A DNA stretch of 27,812 nucleotides from an uncultured Bacilli bacterium (GTDB lineage: Bacteria > Bacillota_I > Bacilli_A > RF39 > UBA660), in contig CAJUNG010000021.1 in NCBI GenBank assembly GCA_910587725.1, forward strand, positions 1-27,812. Reading direction: 5' to 3'. Position numbers and translations under genes: made by a program. The first letter of the stretch is position 1; each line of letters begins with the position of its first letter. Positions 15,999-23,924 of the stretch are shown here, piece after piece. Below the pieces are notes generated by a model. That model made no database searches and was not told the DNA's origin. It saw nothing but the letters and a program-made list of their open reading frames with translations.

Positions 15999-17201
15999 AT
16001 GAAGTATGTTTTAGTATTGGATGTTGCTAAAGGTAAAAGTATGTTTATGTTATCTTCTGATGCTGGTGAAGTTTTAATTGAACCTATTGAATATCAACAT
16101 AACAAAACTAATTTTGAATTAATTGATTCTAAAATTAATGAATTAAATATCAAAGATAGTTTAACTGTTGTTATGGAAGCTACTAGTATTTATCACAAAG
16201 CACCAGAAAGATTTTTTATGAGTCATAATTATCATACTATTGTTTTTAATCCACTAATCGGAAAAGAAATTACGAATACAATTAGAAAAACAAAAACAGA
16301 CAAACAAGATTGTATTAAAATGACAAATTTATTTTGGAAAGAAAATATTCCGGATAGAAATTATACTGAAGAAGAAATTTACACAAAATTAAATGAATTA
16401 TCTAGACAATATCATCATTTAGAGGAAGGATTAACTAGACATAAAAATCGTTATAAAGAGTTAATACATTTATGTTTTCCTGAATACGAATTATGCTTCA
16501 AAGACGGAAAAATTTATGAATTAACTGCTCTAAATTTTATTAAGGAATTTCCACATGCTTATATTATTAAAAACAAACGAGTTGATGCTCTTGCTTATAA
16601 TATGGCTAATACCAACCAAAGACATATTAATTACTATAAAAGAAAAGCCAATACAATTAAAGAGTATGCAAACAATTCTTATCCAGGTGTTAATGAAAAC
16701 TCTATGGATGTTGAAAATTTAAAACAACTAGTTGAAATCATTATTGAATTAACCAAACAAAGAGATTCTATTAGAAATAAAATGATTGAACTAGCAAAAC
16801 TTACTAAAAATTTTGAAAATATTGTTTCTATATTTGGAATTGGAGATTTATCTGCTGCTTTAATAATTGCTGAATTAAAAGATATTACTAGATTCAATAA
16901 CATTAAGCAAATTAATGCCAGTTGTGGATTAGATCCTACCATTGTTCAGTCTGGAAAAAGTATTAACTATCATGGTCCTATTTCTAAAAGAGGAAATAGA
17001 TATGCTAGAAAAATCTTGTTTAATTGTAGTCGAAATATTGTCACTTTATCTGCTAAATTAGATAAAGAAAATCCAATGTATGTTTATTATCAAAAGAAAA
17101 AACAGGAAGGTAAACATTATTATGCTTGTTTAACTGCCTGCTCTACTAAACTAATTCGAATTATTTATGCATTATGCATGAATAACTCAACCCAAAATTA
17201 G
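15999..17201 (+). CDS. IS110-family DEDD transposase (recombinase), 400 aa
   Basis: An RNA-guided recombinase of the IS110/IS621 type. The RuvC-like N-terminal domain shows the acidic set Asp8, Glu60, Asp101 and Asp104 (in LDVAK, VMEAT and TKTDKQD). A helical linker follows, then the Transposase_20 domain with a helix-hairpin-helix (FGIGDLSAALIIAEL), VQSG containing the likely catalytic serine (about residue 318), and GPISKRGNRYARK. AAAGGAAG precedes the start. The length is normal and the frame is open, so the enzyme looks intact. Confidence 0.93.
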   Translation: MKYVLVLDVAKGKSMFMLSSDAGEVLIEPIEYQHNKTNFELIDSKINELNIKDSLTVVMEATSIYHKAPERFFMSHNYHTIVFNPLIGKEITNTIRKTKTDKQDCIKMTNLFWKENIPDRNYTEEEIYTKLNELSRQYHHLEEGLTRHKNRYKELIHLCFPEYELCFKDGKIYELTALNFIKEFPHAYIIKNKRVDALAYNMANTNQRHINYYKRKANTIKEYANNSYPGVNENSMDVENLKQLVEIIIELTKQRDSIRNKMIELAKLTKNFENIVSIFGIGDLSAALIIAELKDITRFNNIKQINASCGLDPTIVQSGKSINYHGPISKRGNRYARKILFNCSRNIVTLSAKLDKENPMYVYYQKKKQEGKHYYACLTACSTKLIRIIYALCMNNSTQN

Positions 17202-17235
17202 TTTAGCATTTTAAACATTTTATAGCAACTGCTTT

Positions 17236-17274
17236 ACACCAAAGTTTTAAAAAAATATGCACTTTTGGTGTTTT
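17236..17274 (+). terminator. Terminator after the IS110 transposase
   Basis: ACACCAAA (17236-17243) pairs with TTTGGTGT (17264-17271), followed by TTTT. It lies in the 3' non-coding part of the IS; apart from this and the -35 box at 17340 I see nothing else between 17202 and 17358. Confidence 0.65.
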
Positions 17275-18088
17275 AAGTCGTGAAATAATACTAATTTTTA
17301 GTTAAATTTACAATTTTTCAAAAAACTCACAAAAAACACTTGTAAAAGCTTAGAAAGTCACTTGTTAAAAAGTTTGATAAACGAGTAAATAAGGAAAGAT
17401 ATTCTATTTCTAAAAAGGCATACATCAAAAATAGTATTCATTTAAGTGAACTACAAGATAAATATTGTAATCGGTTAAATAAAAATGGTTTTAAATTAGA
17501 AAGAGGACAAAAAAATACAGGTGTAAAAAATCTTACTCCGAAACAACTAAAACAAGTAACAAGAATATTCAATAAAGATTTAGATAATGCCAAATGGGAA
17601 CTTAATCGCAAATATAGAACACTCATTAATAAAATGGAGAGCAAAACTAAAGGTATCTTAAATAAGAAAATAGTATTTGATTATAATACCTATTTAGAAC
17701 TAATGGATTATTTAAAACAAGCAAATGAGGCAGTTAATATGGTTGCCAAAAGTGAAGGCCTTTATAAAGAATTAGAAAAAGAAATTAAATATTATAAAGT
17801 CTTTTTAGCAGTTAATGATGAAAAAGATAATGAAATAAAATATTTAAGAAATGAACTTGAAAAAGTAAATAACAAATATGATTCTTTAAAAAGTTTTATT
17901 TCTAATTTGCTTCAATTACTAAAAGGTATATTTAAGAAGATACTATCTATTGGTACTGATAAAGAAAAAGATTTAATTAGTAAACAACTAAAAGAATGTT
18001 TTGATAATCATTTATATAGTGATTCTGATATTAATGATATTGTTAAAGATACATCAAAAGAGGTAGAATTAACAAATTATACCGAAGA

Positions 18089-18124
18089 AAAGGACTACGA
18101 TTATTTTTAAAATCGTAGTCCTTT
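18089..18124. terminator. Terminator at the end of the MobV gene
   Basis: A 14-base perfect arm (18089-18102 with 18111-18124) that includes the MobV stop codon. The T tail is short, but the stem is strong. Past it, a broken inverted repeat (CACAC, CATTGA, TCAATG, GTGTG) lies at about 18153-18186 with no clear role. Confidence 0.7.
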
Positions 18125-18251
18125 AATACTAAATGGTGTCAATTTAGTAAAACACACTTGTACATTGACATAATCAATGAACGTGTGAAAACAATAAATT
18201 GTTTTGAAATTTATAATTTTTAACAAATACTATTCCATTTTTTCTGATTTT

Positions 18252-18260
18252 TGATATAAT
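18252..18260 (+). promoter_or_regulatory. Promoter of the 18289 cargo gene
   Basis: An extended -10, TGATATAAT (18252-18260), with no clear -35. It is followed by AAAGGAGTGAT (18273-18283) and the start codon. The cargo genes of units 1 and 3 also use extended -10 boxes of TGATAAAAT type. Confidence 0.6.
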
Positions 18261-18288
18261 AAATAACTAATTAAAGGAGTGATTTTTA

Positions 18289-19323
18289 ATGAACCGTTTA
18301 GAATATATTGAGGTTAAGGAAGCTACAGAAATACCTTTAAATCGTTGGAATAATGTAACATTTAGATTTAGTGATACATATTACACAATTGTTGAAGGTA
18401 ATATCCCTTTAGAAGTTGCAAATACTATTTATGAAAAATATCCAGGAAATCCTTATGGTATAAGAGTTAATGGTGGATGTAATGATTGGAATCCAAGTGA
18501 AGTTTTTCCTCATTATTACCATATTGATACAAAAGAAGGACTTGTAATTTTTATAACAGAAATGAAAGATTATTTTGCTAGAAAAACTGGATTACCAGAA
18601 ACTGATGTTCAAAAATATGATGAATTAATGGCTAGAATAAATTCAAAAATTCTAGAAAAGGTAAATCTTTCTATTTCAACCAATGAATGGATGCAATCAG
18701 ATGAGGAAAATAGGGAAATTTTTTTTCAAACTGTGTCAAGTAATGAAAAAACATCTTTTGGAAAAGAGTTTAGAAAAGCAGTTGATGATTTTGACAAAAC
18801 TATTAATCCTTTTATAAATCAGGATATAGAATTAGATGAAGTTGGAAGCTATATTAAAAAGGTTAATATTAGTGCTAATACTTATGATTCTAAGGATAAT
18901 GATGGTATGATGAGAAAAAATTGTTGTGGAATGCATATAACTGATTTAGAAAGCGGAAATAAAGTTATTTTTTATAGAAATTTTGATGGATTTTCATATC
19001 AATTACAGTATACTTTAGGGGAAGATCAATACCTAGATGTTTTACATTACTATTCTACTAGAGAAACCGATGATAATGATAAAGGAGAATTTATTGCTAT
19101 CAATTACTGGGGAGACAATATCCCACAAAAAATAGATATAAGATATAATCTTACAAAGGGTATTGCAGGTTCAACTTATGGTCAAAAAACTCCTATTACA
19201 CCAGATCAAGAAAAATTTGTTTATGACGAATTATTAAAAGCAATTGAGCTAGCTTCTTCAATAACTTTAGATAATATGAAAAAGAAAGGCATTCCTAAGC
19301 AATTATTACCAAATAATCAATAA
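18289..19323 (+). CDS. Unrecognised cargo protein of unit 2 (344 aa)
   Basis: I do not recognise this protein. It is acidic and soluble with no signal peptide or membrane segment. Noticeable stretches are NGGCNDWNPSEVFPHYYHIDTKEGL near residues 63-85, suggestive of a globular enzyme-like or binding domain, a helical middle (about 100-170), a NCCGMHITDLESGNKVIFYRNF segment near 205-228, and aromatic beta-like strands before a helical C-terminus. A very strong ribosome site precedes it. It is monocistronic, with its own promoter and a terminator hairpin, the usual form for element cargo. A role in host or phage interaction is possible but not shown. Confidence 0.75.
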   Translation: MNRLEYIEVKEATEIPLNRWNNVTFRFSDTYYTIVEGNIPLEVANTIYEKYPGNPYGIRVNGGCNDWNPSEVFPHYYHIDTKEGLVIFITEMKDYFARKTGLPETDVQKYDELMARINSKILEKVNLSISTNEWMQSDEENREIFFQTVSSNEKTSFGKEFRKAVDDFDKTINPFINQDIELDEVGSYIKKVNISANTYDSKDNDGMMRKNCCGMHITDLESGNKVIFYRNFDGFSYQLQYTLGEDQYLDVLHYYSTRETDDNDKGEFIAINYWGDNIPQKIDIRYNLTKGIAGSTYGQKTPITPDQEKFVYDELLKAIELASSITLDNMKKKGIPKQLLPNNQ

Positions 19324-19375
19324 ACTATAAAATAAGCATATAAAACATATAATAATGTTATTTTATAAAATTTTA

Positions 19376-19384
19376 TGATATACT
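19376..19384 (+). promoter_or_regulatory. Right-end extended -10 of unit 2
   Basis: TG-A-TATACT (19376-19384) without a good -35. A transcript would start near 19391, inside the terminator hairpin that follows, so its use is doubtful. Unlike units 1 and 3 there is no d block here. Confidence 0.35.
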
Positions 19385-19386
19385 AT

Positions 19387-19420
19387 AGTCAGTTAATAAA
19401 TTATTACTGACTATTTATTT
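19387..19420 (+). terminator. Terminator after the 18289 cargo gene
   Basis: AGTCAGT (19387-19393) pairs with ACTGACT (19406-19412), with an inner AATAA/TTATT stem, followed by TTTATTTT. Confidence 0.7.
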
Positions 19421-19426
19421 TGCTCA

Positions 19427-19482
19427 AAGAGTTGTTGTACTTCTCTCTTTCGGGCACCAGTAAGCAATCTGTCCGAACTTTT
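19427..19482 (+). other. Junction J3 between units 2 and 3
   Basis: AAGAGTT (19427-19433) on the left, the CA core (19455-19456) in TCGGGCACCA, and AACTTTT (19476-19482) on the right, 23.5 bases from the core as in J1 and J4. The right half also carries GTAAGCAATCTG. Confidence 0.72.
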
Positions 19483-19504
19483 AGAGTTTAGGGCTTAAAT
19501 ATAT

Positions 19505-19540
19505 AAGTATCAATTTCAAAAAAAGAAGTTGGTACTTTTT
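19505..19540 (+). terminator. Unit 3 entry terminator (arms a and b)
   Basis: Arm a (19505-19517, AAGTATCAATTTC) pairs with arm b (19525-19537) over 13 positions with two G-U pairs, then T. Arm a is an exact complement of GAAATTGATAC at 23925-23935, the right end of this same unit. Arm b (19524-19535) pairs perfectly over 12 bases with 19858-19869 after the small gene; the TTGGTAC/GTACCAA change relative to unit 1 is compensatory. Confidence 0.78.
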
Positions 19541-19569
19541 AATTGTTTAAGTAAAGGAGGACAGATAAA

Positions 19570-19845
19570 ATGGTAACTATTACAAAGGAAAAATTAGAAA
19601 TTGATAACGAATTAAAGAAAAAAATTGAATTTATATGTAGTTTTTGTAATACTACTCCAACTATTATTAATGGCAATATTAGAAAAATAGATAAGACAAA
19701 TTTAAATTACATTGAACCTCATAGAATTATTATTAAAGGTATTACATTTTTAGTCTTTAATTATTCTAATGAAATCTTTATTGAGAATTTATCTAATAGA
19801 ATTAAATTGTCAGATTTAGAAACCTTTATTAAGCAATTAAACTAA
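19570..19845 (+). CDS. Conserved 91-aa element protein (unit 3)
   Basis: A close homologue of the unit 1 protein, with the same length and layout: ELKKKIEFICSFCNTTPT, YIEPHRIIIKGITF and a C-terminal SDLETFIKQL helix. AGGAGGACAG precedes the start. The position directly after the attachment arm and terminator is the same. In this unit the recombinase is separated from it by a 195-aa cargo gene with its own promoter, so the small gene and the recombinase need not be co-transcribed. Confidence 0.75.
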   Translation: MVTITKEKLEIDNELKKKIEFICSFCNTTPTIINGNIRKIDKTNLNYIEPHRIIIKGITFLVFNYSNEIFIENLSNRIKLSDLETFIKQLN

Positions 19846-19932
19846 ATATAAGTATTTGTACCAACTTCTCTTTAAAATCGTCTTAAAATAGGCAAAAATG
19901 GTAATTATGTCTTGATTTTGCAATCAAAAAAA

Positions 19933-19961
19933 TTGACACTTAAAGATTTTTATGGTATAGT
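19933..19961 (+). promoter_or_regulatory. Promoter of the 19987 cargo gene
   Basis: TTGACA (19933-19938), 17 bases, TATAGT (19956-19961). It occupies the same place as the leader promoter of unit 1; the DNA just upstream (GGTAATTATGTCTTGA) is shared by both. Confidence 0.85.
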
Positions 19962-19986
19962 AATCCTCAATTTAAGGGGGATAATT

Positions 19987-20574
19987 ATGGAAAAGAAAGA
20001 TTCTTTATTAATGTTAAAATATATGATATCTGAGGGATTTAATCCAAATAATTCTGAAAGAGTATTAGAACTATTACAATCAGCACCATTATCATTATCA
20101 AAAAATTTAACAGAATATAATCCATATTTATTATCTGACAAAGTAGTTTATTCAGAATTAGATGAATATGGCATTGATGGAGCACATGGTTATTTAGAAA
20201 ATAGTGAAATTATGGTTCCTAAATCAATTTATAATGATAATCGCTTTTTACATTCCACATTAACACCAGTAAGAAGATTGTATCCAAAACATAGTTATGG
20301 TGCACCAACTATTGATGAATTTGGAACTGTTATCTTTTTCGAGGACTCATTAGAGGAAAAAACTAATGAAATCTATAATGCTATTAAGAATAGTTTAAAT
20401 TTCAAAGATTTATATTTTGGATTTATTACAGAAATGTATCCACTAATAGATTATGGAGATCAAAGGTTAGTATATGTTTTCCATCAGTTAATGAATCAAT
20501 CAGATGGTTACAAACTATCATACGAAACAATTAGTGAAGAAAATAAAAAACTATATTTAATTAAGAAAAAATAG
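19987..20574 (+). CDS. Unrecognised cargo protein between small gene and recombinase, unit 3 (195 aa)
   Basis: I do not recognise this protein. I use ATG 19987 because AAGGGGG (19974-19980) and a near-consensus promoter lie just upstream; the longer frame starts within the promoter. The product is soluble and acidic, with an N-terminal helical part (LLMLKYMISEGFNPNN, about residues 6-21), a Tyr/Pro-rich centre (RRLYPKHSYGAPTIDEFGTV, about 95-115), and a C-terminal hydrophobic-aromatic stretch. It ends inside the leader terminator of the recombinase. In unit 1 this slot holds only a 10-codon frame, so the gene was either gained here or lost there. Confidence 0.72.
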   Translation: MEKKDSLLMLKYMISEGFNPNNSERVLELLQSAPLSLSKNLTEYNPYLLSDKVVYSELDEYGIDGAHGYLENSEIMVPKSIYNDNRFLHSTLTPVRRLYPKHSYGAPTIDEFGTVIFFEDSLEEKTNEIYNAIKNSLNFKDLYFGFITEMYPLIDYGDQRLVYVFHQLMNQSDGYKLSYETISEENKKLYLIKKK

Positions 20575-20617
20575 AGGTGCAAGACATAAAACCTAATGTC
20601 TTTGTCGCCTCTTTTTT
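20573..20617 (+). terminator. Terminator before the unit 3 recombinase
   Basis: The left arm from 20573 (AGAGGTG...GACAT) pairs with 20596-20612 and runs into six T. The right arm is identical to the unit 1 counterpart at 9289-9305. It overlaps the stop codon of the 195-aa gene. Confidence 0.82.
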
Positions 20618-20644
20618 GATGAAGAATAAGAAAGGATTAAGTTT

Positions 20645-22507
20645 ATGAATGAAGAAAAGAAAATAGCAGGAATTTATATTAGAGTCAGCACAGAAGATCA
20701 GGCTCGTGAAGGTTTTAGTTTACCAGAACAAGAAAAACGACTTCGTGCTATGTGTGAATTTAAGGGTTATGAAATTTATAAAATCTATAAAGATGCTGGA
20801 ATAAGTGCAAAGACTGGAAATCATAGACCTGCATTTGAAGAATTAAAAGAAGATATTAAAAATAAGAAATGTAATACTATTGTTGTTTTAAAACTAGATA
20901 GATTAACTCGTAGTGTTTATGACTGGGAAAACATAATGAAATTTTTAGAAGAAAACAATGCTTATTTAGATTGTGCAAATGATGATATAAATACTACGAA
21001 TGCTAATGGTAGAATGGTTGCTAGACTTTTAACTACTGTTTCACAAAATGAAATTGAAAGGACAAGTGAGAGAACTAAAATTGGTTTAGCAGGTGCTATA
21101 AAAGTTGGCAATATTCCAAATAAAGCACCATTCGGTTATAAGCATATAAATAAGAAACTCGTTATAGATCCACTTACAAAAGATGAAGTAATTAGAATAT
21201 TTAATTTATATTATGAGGGGAATTCTTATCAAACTATTTCTAATATTTACAATGAAGAAAAGGTATTTGGAAAAACAAATTGGTGTGATAGTACCATTTT
21301 AAGAATACTAGAAAATGAAATCTATAAAGGCGATTATGTGCATGGAAAAAAGACAAATCATCCTACTTATTATGAAAATGTAGTTGAACCACTAGTATCA
21401 AAAGAGTTATGGGAAGAATGCCAAGTACAAAAGAGAAAGAACTCTAGAAATTATAAACGTGATAAAGAATATTTATTTTTACAAAAGTTAAGATGTCCTA
21501 AATGTAATCGTATTTTAGGTGGTAATGCAACAAGAAAGAAAAATGGGAAAGTCTATTATTACTATCAATGTAATACTTGTAAAATAACAATTAAAGAAAT
21601 AAAAATAGAAGAAACTATTAAAACATTACTTGCTGATATTCTAGAATATGATAATGTTGTCAATGAATTCTTTTTACCAGTTTTAAAATCAAAACTAGAA
21701 AATCCAAAAGAAGAATTAAATAAGGAATTAAAAAGTTTAAACAAGAAAAAAGAAAGAATTAAAAAAGCATATATAGATTTATTATTTAATGAAGAAGAAT
21801 TTAAAGAAGAAACAAAAATAATTGAAGAACAAGTTGAACTTATCAATTCAAAATTATTAGAAAACGAACAAGCAGAACAATTAAATTTTACTATTGATGA
21901 TATACTTTTAAAAAGAGATATGGACTTTATTAATAAAGTAAAATTACCAATATCTTATTATGCTTTTAATGAAAACTGGGACTTACTTGATAGAGAAACT
22001 AAAGCAGATATTGTTATGAGATATATTGATGATGTTGAACTTGAAATGAAAAGCAATAGTTACGAAATAAAACAAATTAATTTTAGAAGTACATTTTATA
22101 GTGATTTTGAAGAATTGTATAAACAAGGTTATATTGATAAAAAAAGACCACTTACTTATAATTTCAATGGGATATGTGTAGACACAATAGTTAGGTATAG
22201 TGAATACTTATCAATTAAAGAAGTTATGCAAAACTTATATAGATTAAATGAATATTATGAAGTTAATTTTTATAAAGGAACATACTATAAAGAAACTGAA
22301 AAATTAGATATGTTACCACTAAAAAATGGTGAAGTGCCTATCAGAATATTCCCATTACAAGATAATAACAATGGAAATGAAAACTGGGTATCAATGGGAA
22401 TGCTTGCAACAAAGAATAATCCTAATGATATAAAAGTAAATATTAGAGATGTATTTGAAACAATACCAGATAATGTGATAGAAAATGCTACTTCTAGTCA
22501 AGGGTAA
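20645..22507 (+). CDS. Large serine recombinase, unit 3 (620 aa)
   Basis: A serine integrase closely related to unit 1 over the catalytic domain: Ser15 in YIRVS, LDRLTRS and SERTKIGLAGAI. The recombinase domain starts near GYKHINKK, a zinc ribbon follows (CPKC about 283, CNTC about 310), and then a coiled coil. Similarity to unit 1 drops after residue 155, as expected if the DNA-specificity half evolves faster. The C-terminus (ENATSSQG) is encoded by one arm of a perfect 14-base inverted repeat. AGAAAGGA precedes the start. Confidence 0.95.
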   Translation: MNEEKKIAGIYIRVSTEDQAREGFSLPEQEKRLRAMCEFKGYEIYKIYKDAGISAKTGNHRPAFEELKEDIKNKKCNTIVVLKLDRLTRSVYDWENIMKFLEENNAYLDCANDDINTTNANGRMVARLLTTVSQNEIERTSERTKIGLAGAIKVGNIPNKAPFGYKHINKKLVIDPLTKDEVIRIFNLYYEGNSYQTISNIYNEEKVFGKTNWCDSTILRILENEIYKGDYVHGKKTNHPTYYENVVEPLVSKELWEECQVQKRKNSRNYKRDKEYLFLQKLRCPKCNRILGGNATRKKNGKVYYYYQCNTCKITIKEIKIEETIKTLLADILEYDNVVNEFFLPVLKSKLENPKEELNKELKSLNKKKERIKKAYIDLLFNEEEFKEETKIIEEQVELINSKLLENEQAEQLNFTIDDILLKRDMDFINKVKLPISYYAFNENWDLLDRETKADIVMRYIDDVELEMKSNSYEIKQINFRSTFYSDFEELYKQGYIDKKRPLTYNFNGICVDTIVRYSEYLSIKEVMQNLYRLNEYYEVNFYKGTYYKETEKLDMLPLKNGEVPIRIFPLQDNNNGNENWVSMGMLATKNNPNDIKVNIRDVFETIPDNVIENATSSQG

Positions 22508-22538
22508 ATTTATTTACTCGTGAAACCCTTGACTAGAA
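22492..22538. repeat. 14-base inverted repeat across the recombinase stop, unit 3
   Basis: TTCTAGTCAAGGGT (22492-22505) and its exact complement (22525-22538) flank a 19-base loop; the stop codon overlaps the left arm. Unit 4 has an equivalent repeat with different, still perfect, arms. Confidence 0.8.
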
Positions 22539-22560
22539 ATAATTAGATAAATAATGGAAC

Positions 22561-22601
22561 AAGTTTAAAACGAAAAAGTTTACTTTTCTTGTTTTAGACT
22601 T
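22561..22601 (+). terminator. Hairpin after the unit 3 recombinase
   Basis: AAGTTTAAAAC (22561-22571) pairs with GTTTTAGACTT (22591-22601) with one G-U pair. The loop, with AAAAAGTTTACTTTTCTT, is nearly the same as in unit 4. It is probably a terminator, though the T-rich tail comes only at 22617-22622. From 22620 to 22703 further small hairpins occur (for example TTGTC/GACAA) without a clear role. Confidence 0.55.
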
Positions 22602-22703
22602 ATCTATTATAAAAGATTTTTTGATTACTTTTTTTCTCAAAAAAAGTAAAAACAAACGAACACGTTTTGTTGTCGCAAGACAATGAAAGCAGGAAAAGTT
22701 TGT

Positions 22704-22888
22704 TGATAAAATAAAAAGCAGTGCTTATTATTTTATCAGAGGTCTTATGTAGTTTTATTCCATTACGAAGTTTTGGAATATTGCAAAATAAGACAGGTGG
22801 ATTCTAAGGTTGCCTAAACCTTAGCCCACATATTTTGATGCTAGCGTCAAAATCTATAGGGGGTTAGAGATTTTGTCAAAGCCAAAAT
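22704..22888 (+). other. Structured region after the unit 3 recombinase (oriT- or RNA-like)
   Basis: Homologue of 11278-11515. The stem ATTCCA/TGGAAT (22757-22779) replaces ACTCTA/TAGAGT of unit 1 while the loop TTACGAAGTTT is unchanged. The outer GTCTT/AAGAC stem (22742-22794), CTAAGGTT/AACCTTAG, the TTTTGA/TCAAAA stem with a new loop, GGGGGTTAGAG, and the final ATTTTG/CAAAAT hairpin are kept. The long 22704-22736 stem matches unit 1 with shifted mismatches. Confidence 0.6.
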
Positions 22889-22978
22889 TAACCTCCTATA
22901 AATAGTAGGACTCTATTTAGAAACGTAGAATATATTTAACGAAAAAATGATAATAATTGTTAAAATAGTATAAAAGTG

Positions 22979-22999
22979 TGATAAAATAATAAGTAATTA
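22979..22999 (+). promoter_or_regulatory. Cargo promoter block, unit 3
   Basis: An extended -10 TGATAAAAT (22979-22987) in a 20-base block (22980-22999) identical to the minus-strand block in front of the unit 1 cargo gene. A TTGTTA at 22957 is a possible but badly spaced -35. Confidence 0.6.
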
Positions 23000-23015
23000 C
23001 AAGGGAGGTTATTAC

Positions 23016-23906
23016 ATGACAATTAATGCAAAAGAAAAAGTTATAAAAATAATTGATGAATTATTACCAATGGATAATACAATTCCATGTGAGCATTATA
23101 GGAATGAAAGAGCTATTGAATTATTCTATAAATTTTCGTATTTCTTTAATGTGAAAGAATTATTAAGACAATATAAACGTGAATATCTTCAATATGCAAT
23201 AGATTCTTATACATATCCTAATGGATTAATTAGATTAGAAAGTTATTGCGTATTAAATGGTGAATATGTGATTAATCAAACAATTATTACAGATAATTTA
23301 GAAGGTAATAATGCAATTGTTCAAATATGGAACAAATATGAGTTAAAATCATTACAACAATTTTTTATTAAATCTGAATCATCAAATTCAATATTTGGAT
23401 ATCCACGTAGTTGGGATGAAGAAAGAAATATTGAAACTAATGAAACAGAAATTGAAATAAATAATATGGTTCTTGGGAGATTTTCAAAGATTAGCAAGGA
23501 TAATAGTAATACAGTATATGTAGAAAAATATATGCCTATAAATAGATTAACTAATTGGAATCTAGAATTAAAGGATAATTCTACTGATCTTGAATTATTA
23601 GAAATTTTATATCGTTATAATGATAAACCTGCATTTGCCCAATTACTAGATGATAATGGGAAATCTCTTTTAGAAGGAACACAATATAATCCTAATAACT
23701 ACAAGGATGCTGAAATATTTGTTAATTTAATAAATAATGAAGTTGATGAAATAGTAAAGGAAATTACAACAATAATTGTTGAATATGGTAAAAAAGTTGA
23801 TGAAAACATTGGTGAGAAAGTGCCTACTAAAGTGTTAAAATTGGACGATGAACAAATTAAAAGAGTGTCCCAAATGATAAGAAAAGACTTTGAAAATGAT
23901 GAATAA
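23016..23906 (+). CDS. Unrecognised cargo protein of unit 3 (296 aa)
   Basis: I do not recognise this protein. It has an N-terminal helical region (about residues 1-60), a mixed middle with NGLIRLESYCVLNGEYVI (about 70-87) and GYPRSWDEERNIET (about 128-141), and an acidic helical C-terminus ending in a Lys/Asp-rich tail. No membrane segment is seen. A strong AGGGAGGTT site at 23002-23010 precedes the start. Its last codons overlap the -35 of the right-end promoter. It shares its upstream control block with the unrelated-looking cargo of unit 1, so this is probably an exchangeable cargo slot. Confidence 0.72.
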   Translation: MTINAKEKVIKIIDELLPMDNTIPCEHYRNERAIELFYKFSYFFNVKELLRQYKREYLQYAIDSYTYPNGLIRLESYCVLNGEYVINQTIITDNLEGNNAIVQIWNKYELKSLQQFFIKSESSNSIFGYPRSWDEERNIETNETEIEINNMVLGRFSKISKDNSNTVYVEKYMPINRLTNWNLELKDNSTDLELLEILYRYNDKPAFAQLLDDNGKSLLEGTQYNPNNYKDAEIFVNLINNEVDEIVKEITTIIVEYGKKVDENIGEKVPTKVLKLDDEQIKRVSQMIRKDFENDE

Positions 23907-23917
23907 TGTACTATAAT
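23890..23917 (+). promoter_or_regulatory. Right-end promoter of unit 3, pointing through the junction
   Basis: TTGAAA (23890-23895) and TATAAT (23912-23917) with a 16-base spacer. It has the same relation to segment d and the core as the unit 1 promoter. Confidence 0.65.
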
Positions 23918-23924
23918 TAATTAA

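Larger units (their letters stand above)
15732..17360 (+). mobile_element. IS110-family insertion sequence (1.63 kb)
   Basis: I place the element by restoring the MobV gene. CA at 15730-15731 and CA at 17359-17360 are the duplicated two-base core; the left end starts TGTATACTTTAAG and the right end finishes CTTAGAAAGT before the core. There are no terminal inverted repeats, as usual for IS110. The ends joined as a circle would give TTGTAA (17340-17345), 17 bases, then TATACT (15734-15739): a promoter assembled across the junction, as known for IS110 relatives. The bridge-RNA guides agree with these ends. Confidence 0.85.
15255..18110 (+). pseudogene. MobV-type relaxase gene interrupted by IS110
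   Basis: Mob/Pre relaxases nick a transfer origin and lead the strand during plasmid or element mobilisation. The 5' part (15255-15731, 159 codons) contains the metal-binding motif HMDEKTPHIH (about residues 145-154) and ends at VVVP. The 3' part resumes at 17361 in the same frame as LVKKFDKRVN, then HLSELQDKYCNRL and GFKLERG, as expected for the family, and ends with a coiled-coil tail. Taking out 15732-17360 leaves one 408-codon gene with no frame change. As it stands, translation runs into the IS and stops at 15743. The fragment from 17634 is unlikely to be active because it lacks the catalytic part. The gene overlaps the recombinase gene by 20 bases. Confidence 0.88.
12957..19455 (+). mobile_element. 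Integrated serine-recombinase element, unit 2 (6.5 kb, 4.87 kb without its IS110)
   Basis: Bounded by CA cores at 12956-12957 and 19455-19456. It holds a diverged 88-aa protein, a diverged recombinase, an overlapping MobV relaxase gene broken by an IS110 element, and one unrecognised cargo gene. It lacks the structured region of units 1, 3 and 4, and its right end lacks the d block, so it is a separate subtype. Confidence 0.75.

Noticed and set aside
15738..17363. ACTT shared at 15737-15740 and 17360-17363 as the IS110 target core.
   Set aside because: The restored protein would read VVVPCILVKK, and the bridge-RNA guides would be out of register. The CA core fits guides, promoter spacing and the MobV family sequence.
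17634..18110. Independent 158-aa gene starting at ATG 17634.
   Set aside because: It is in frame with the MobV 3' part starting at 17361 and has only coiled-coil tail sequence, so it is part of the broken gene.
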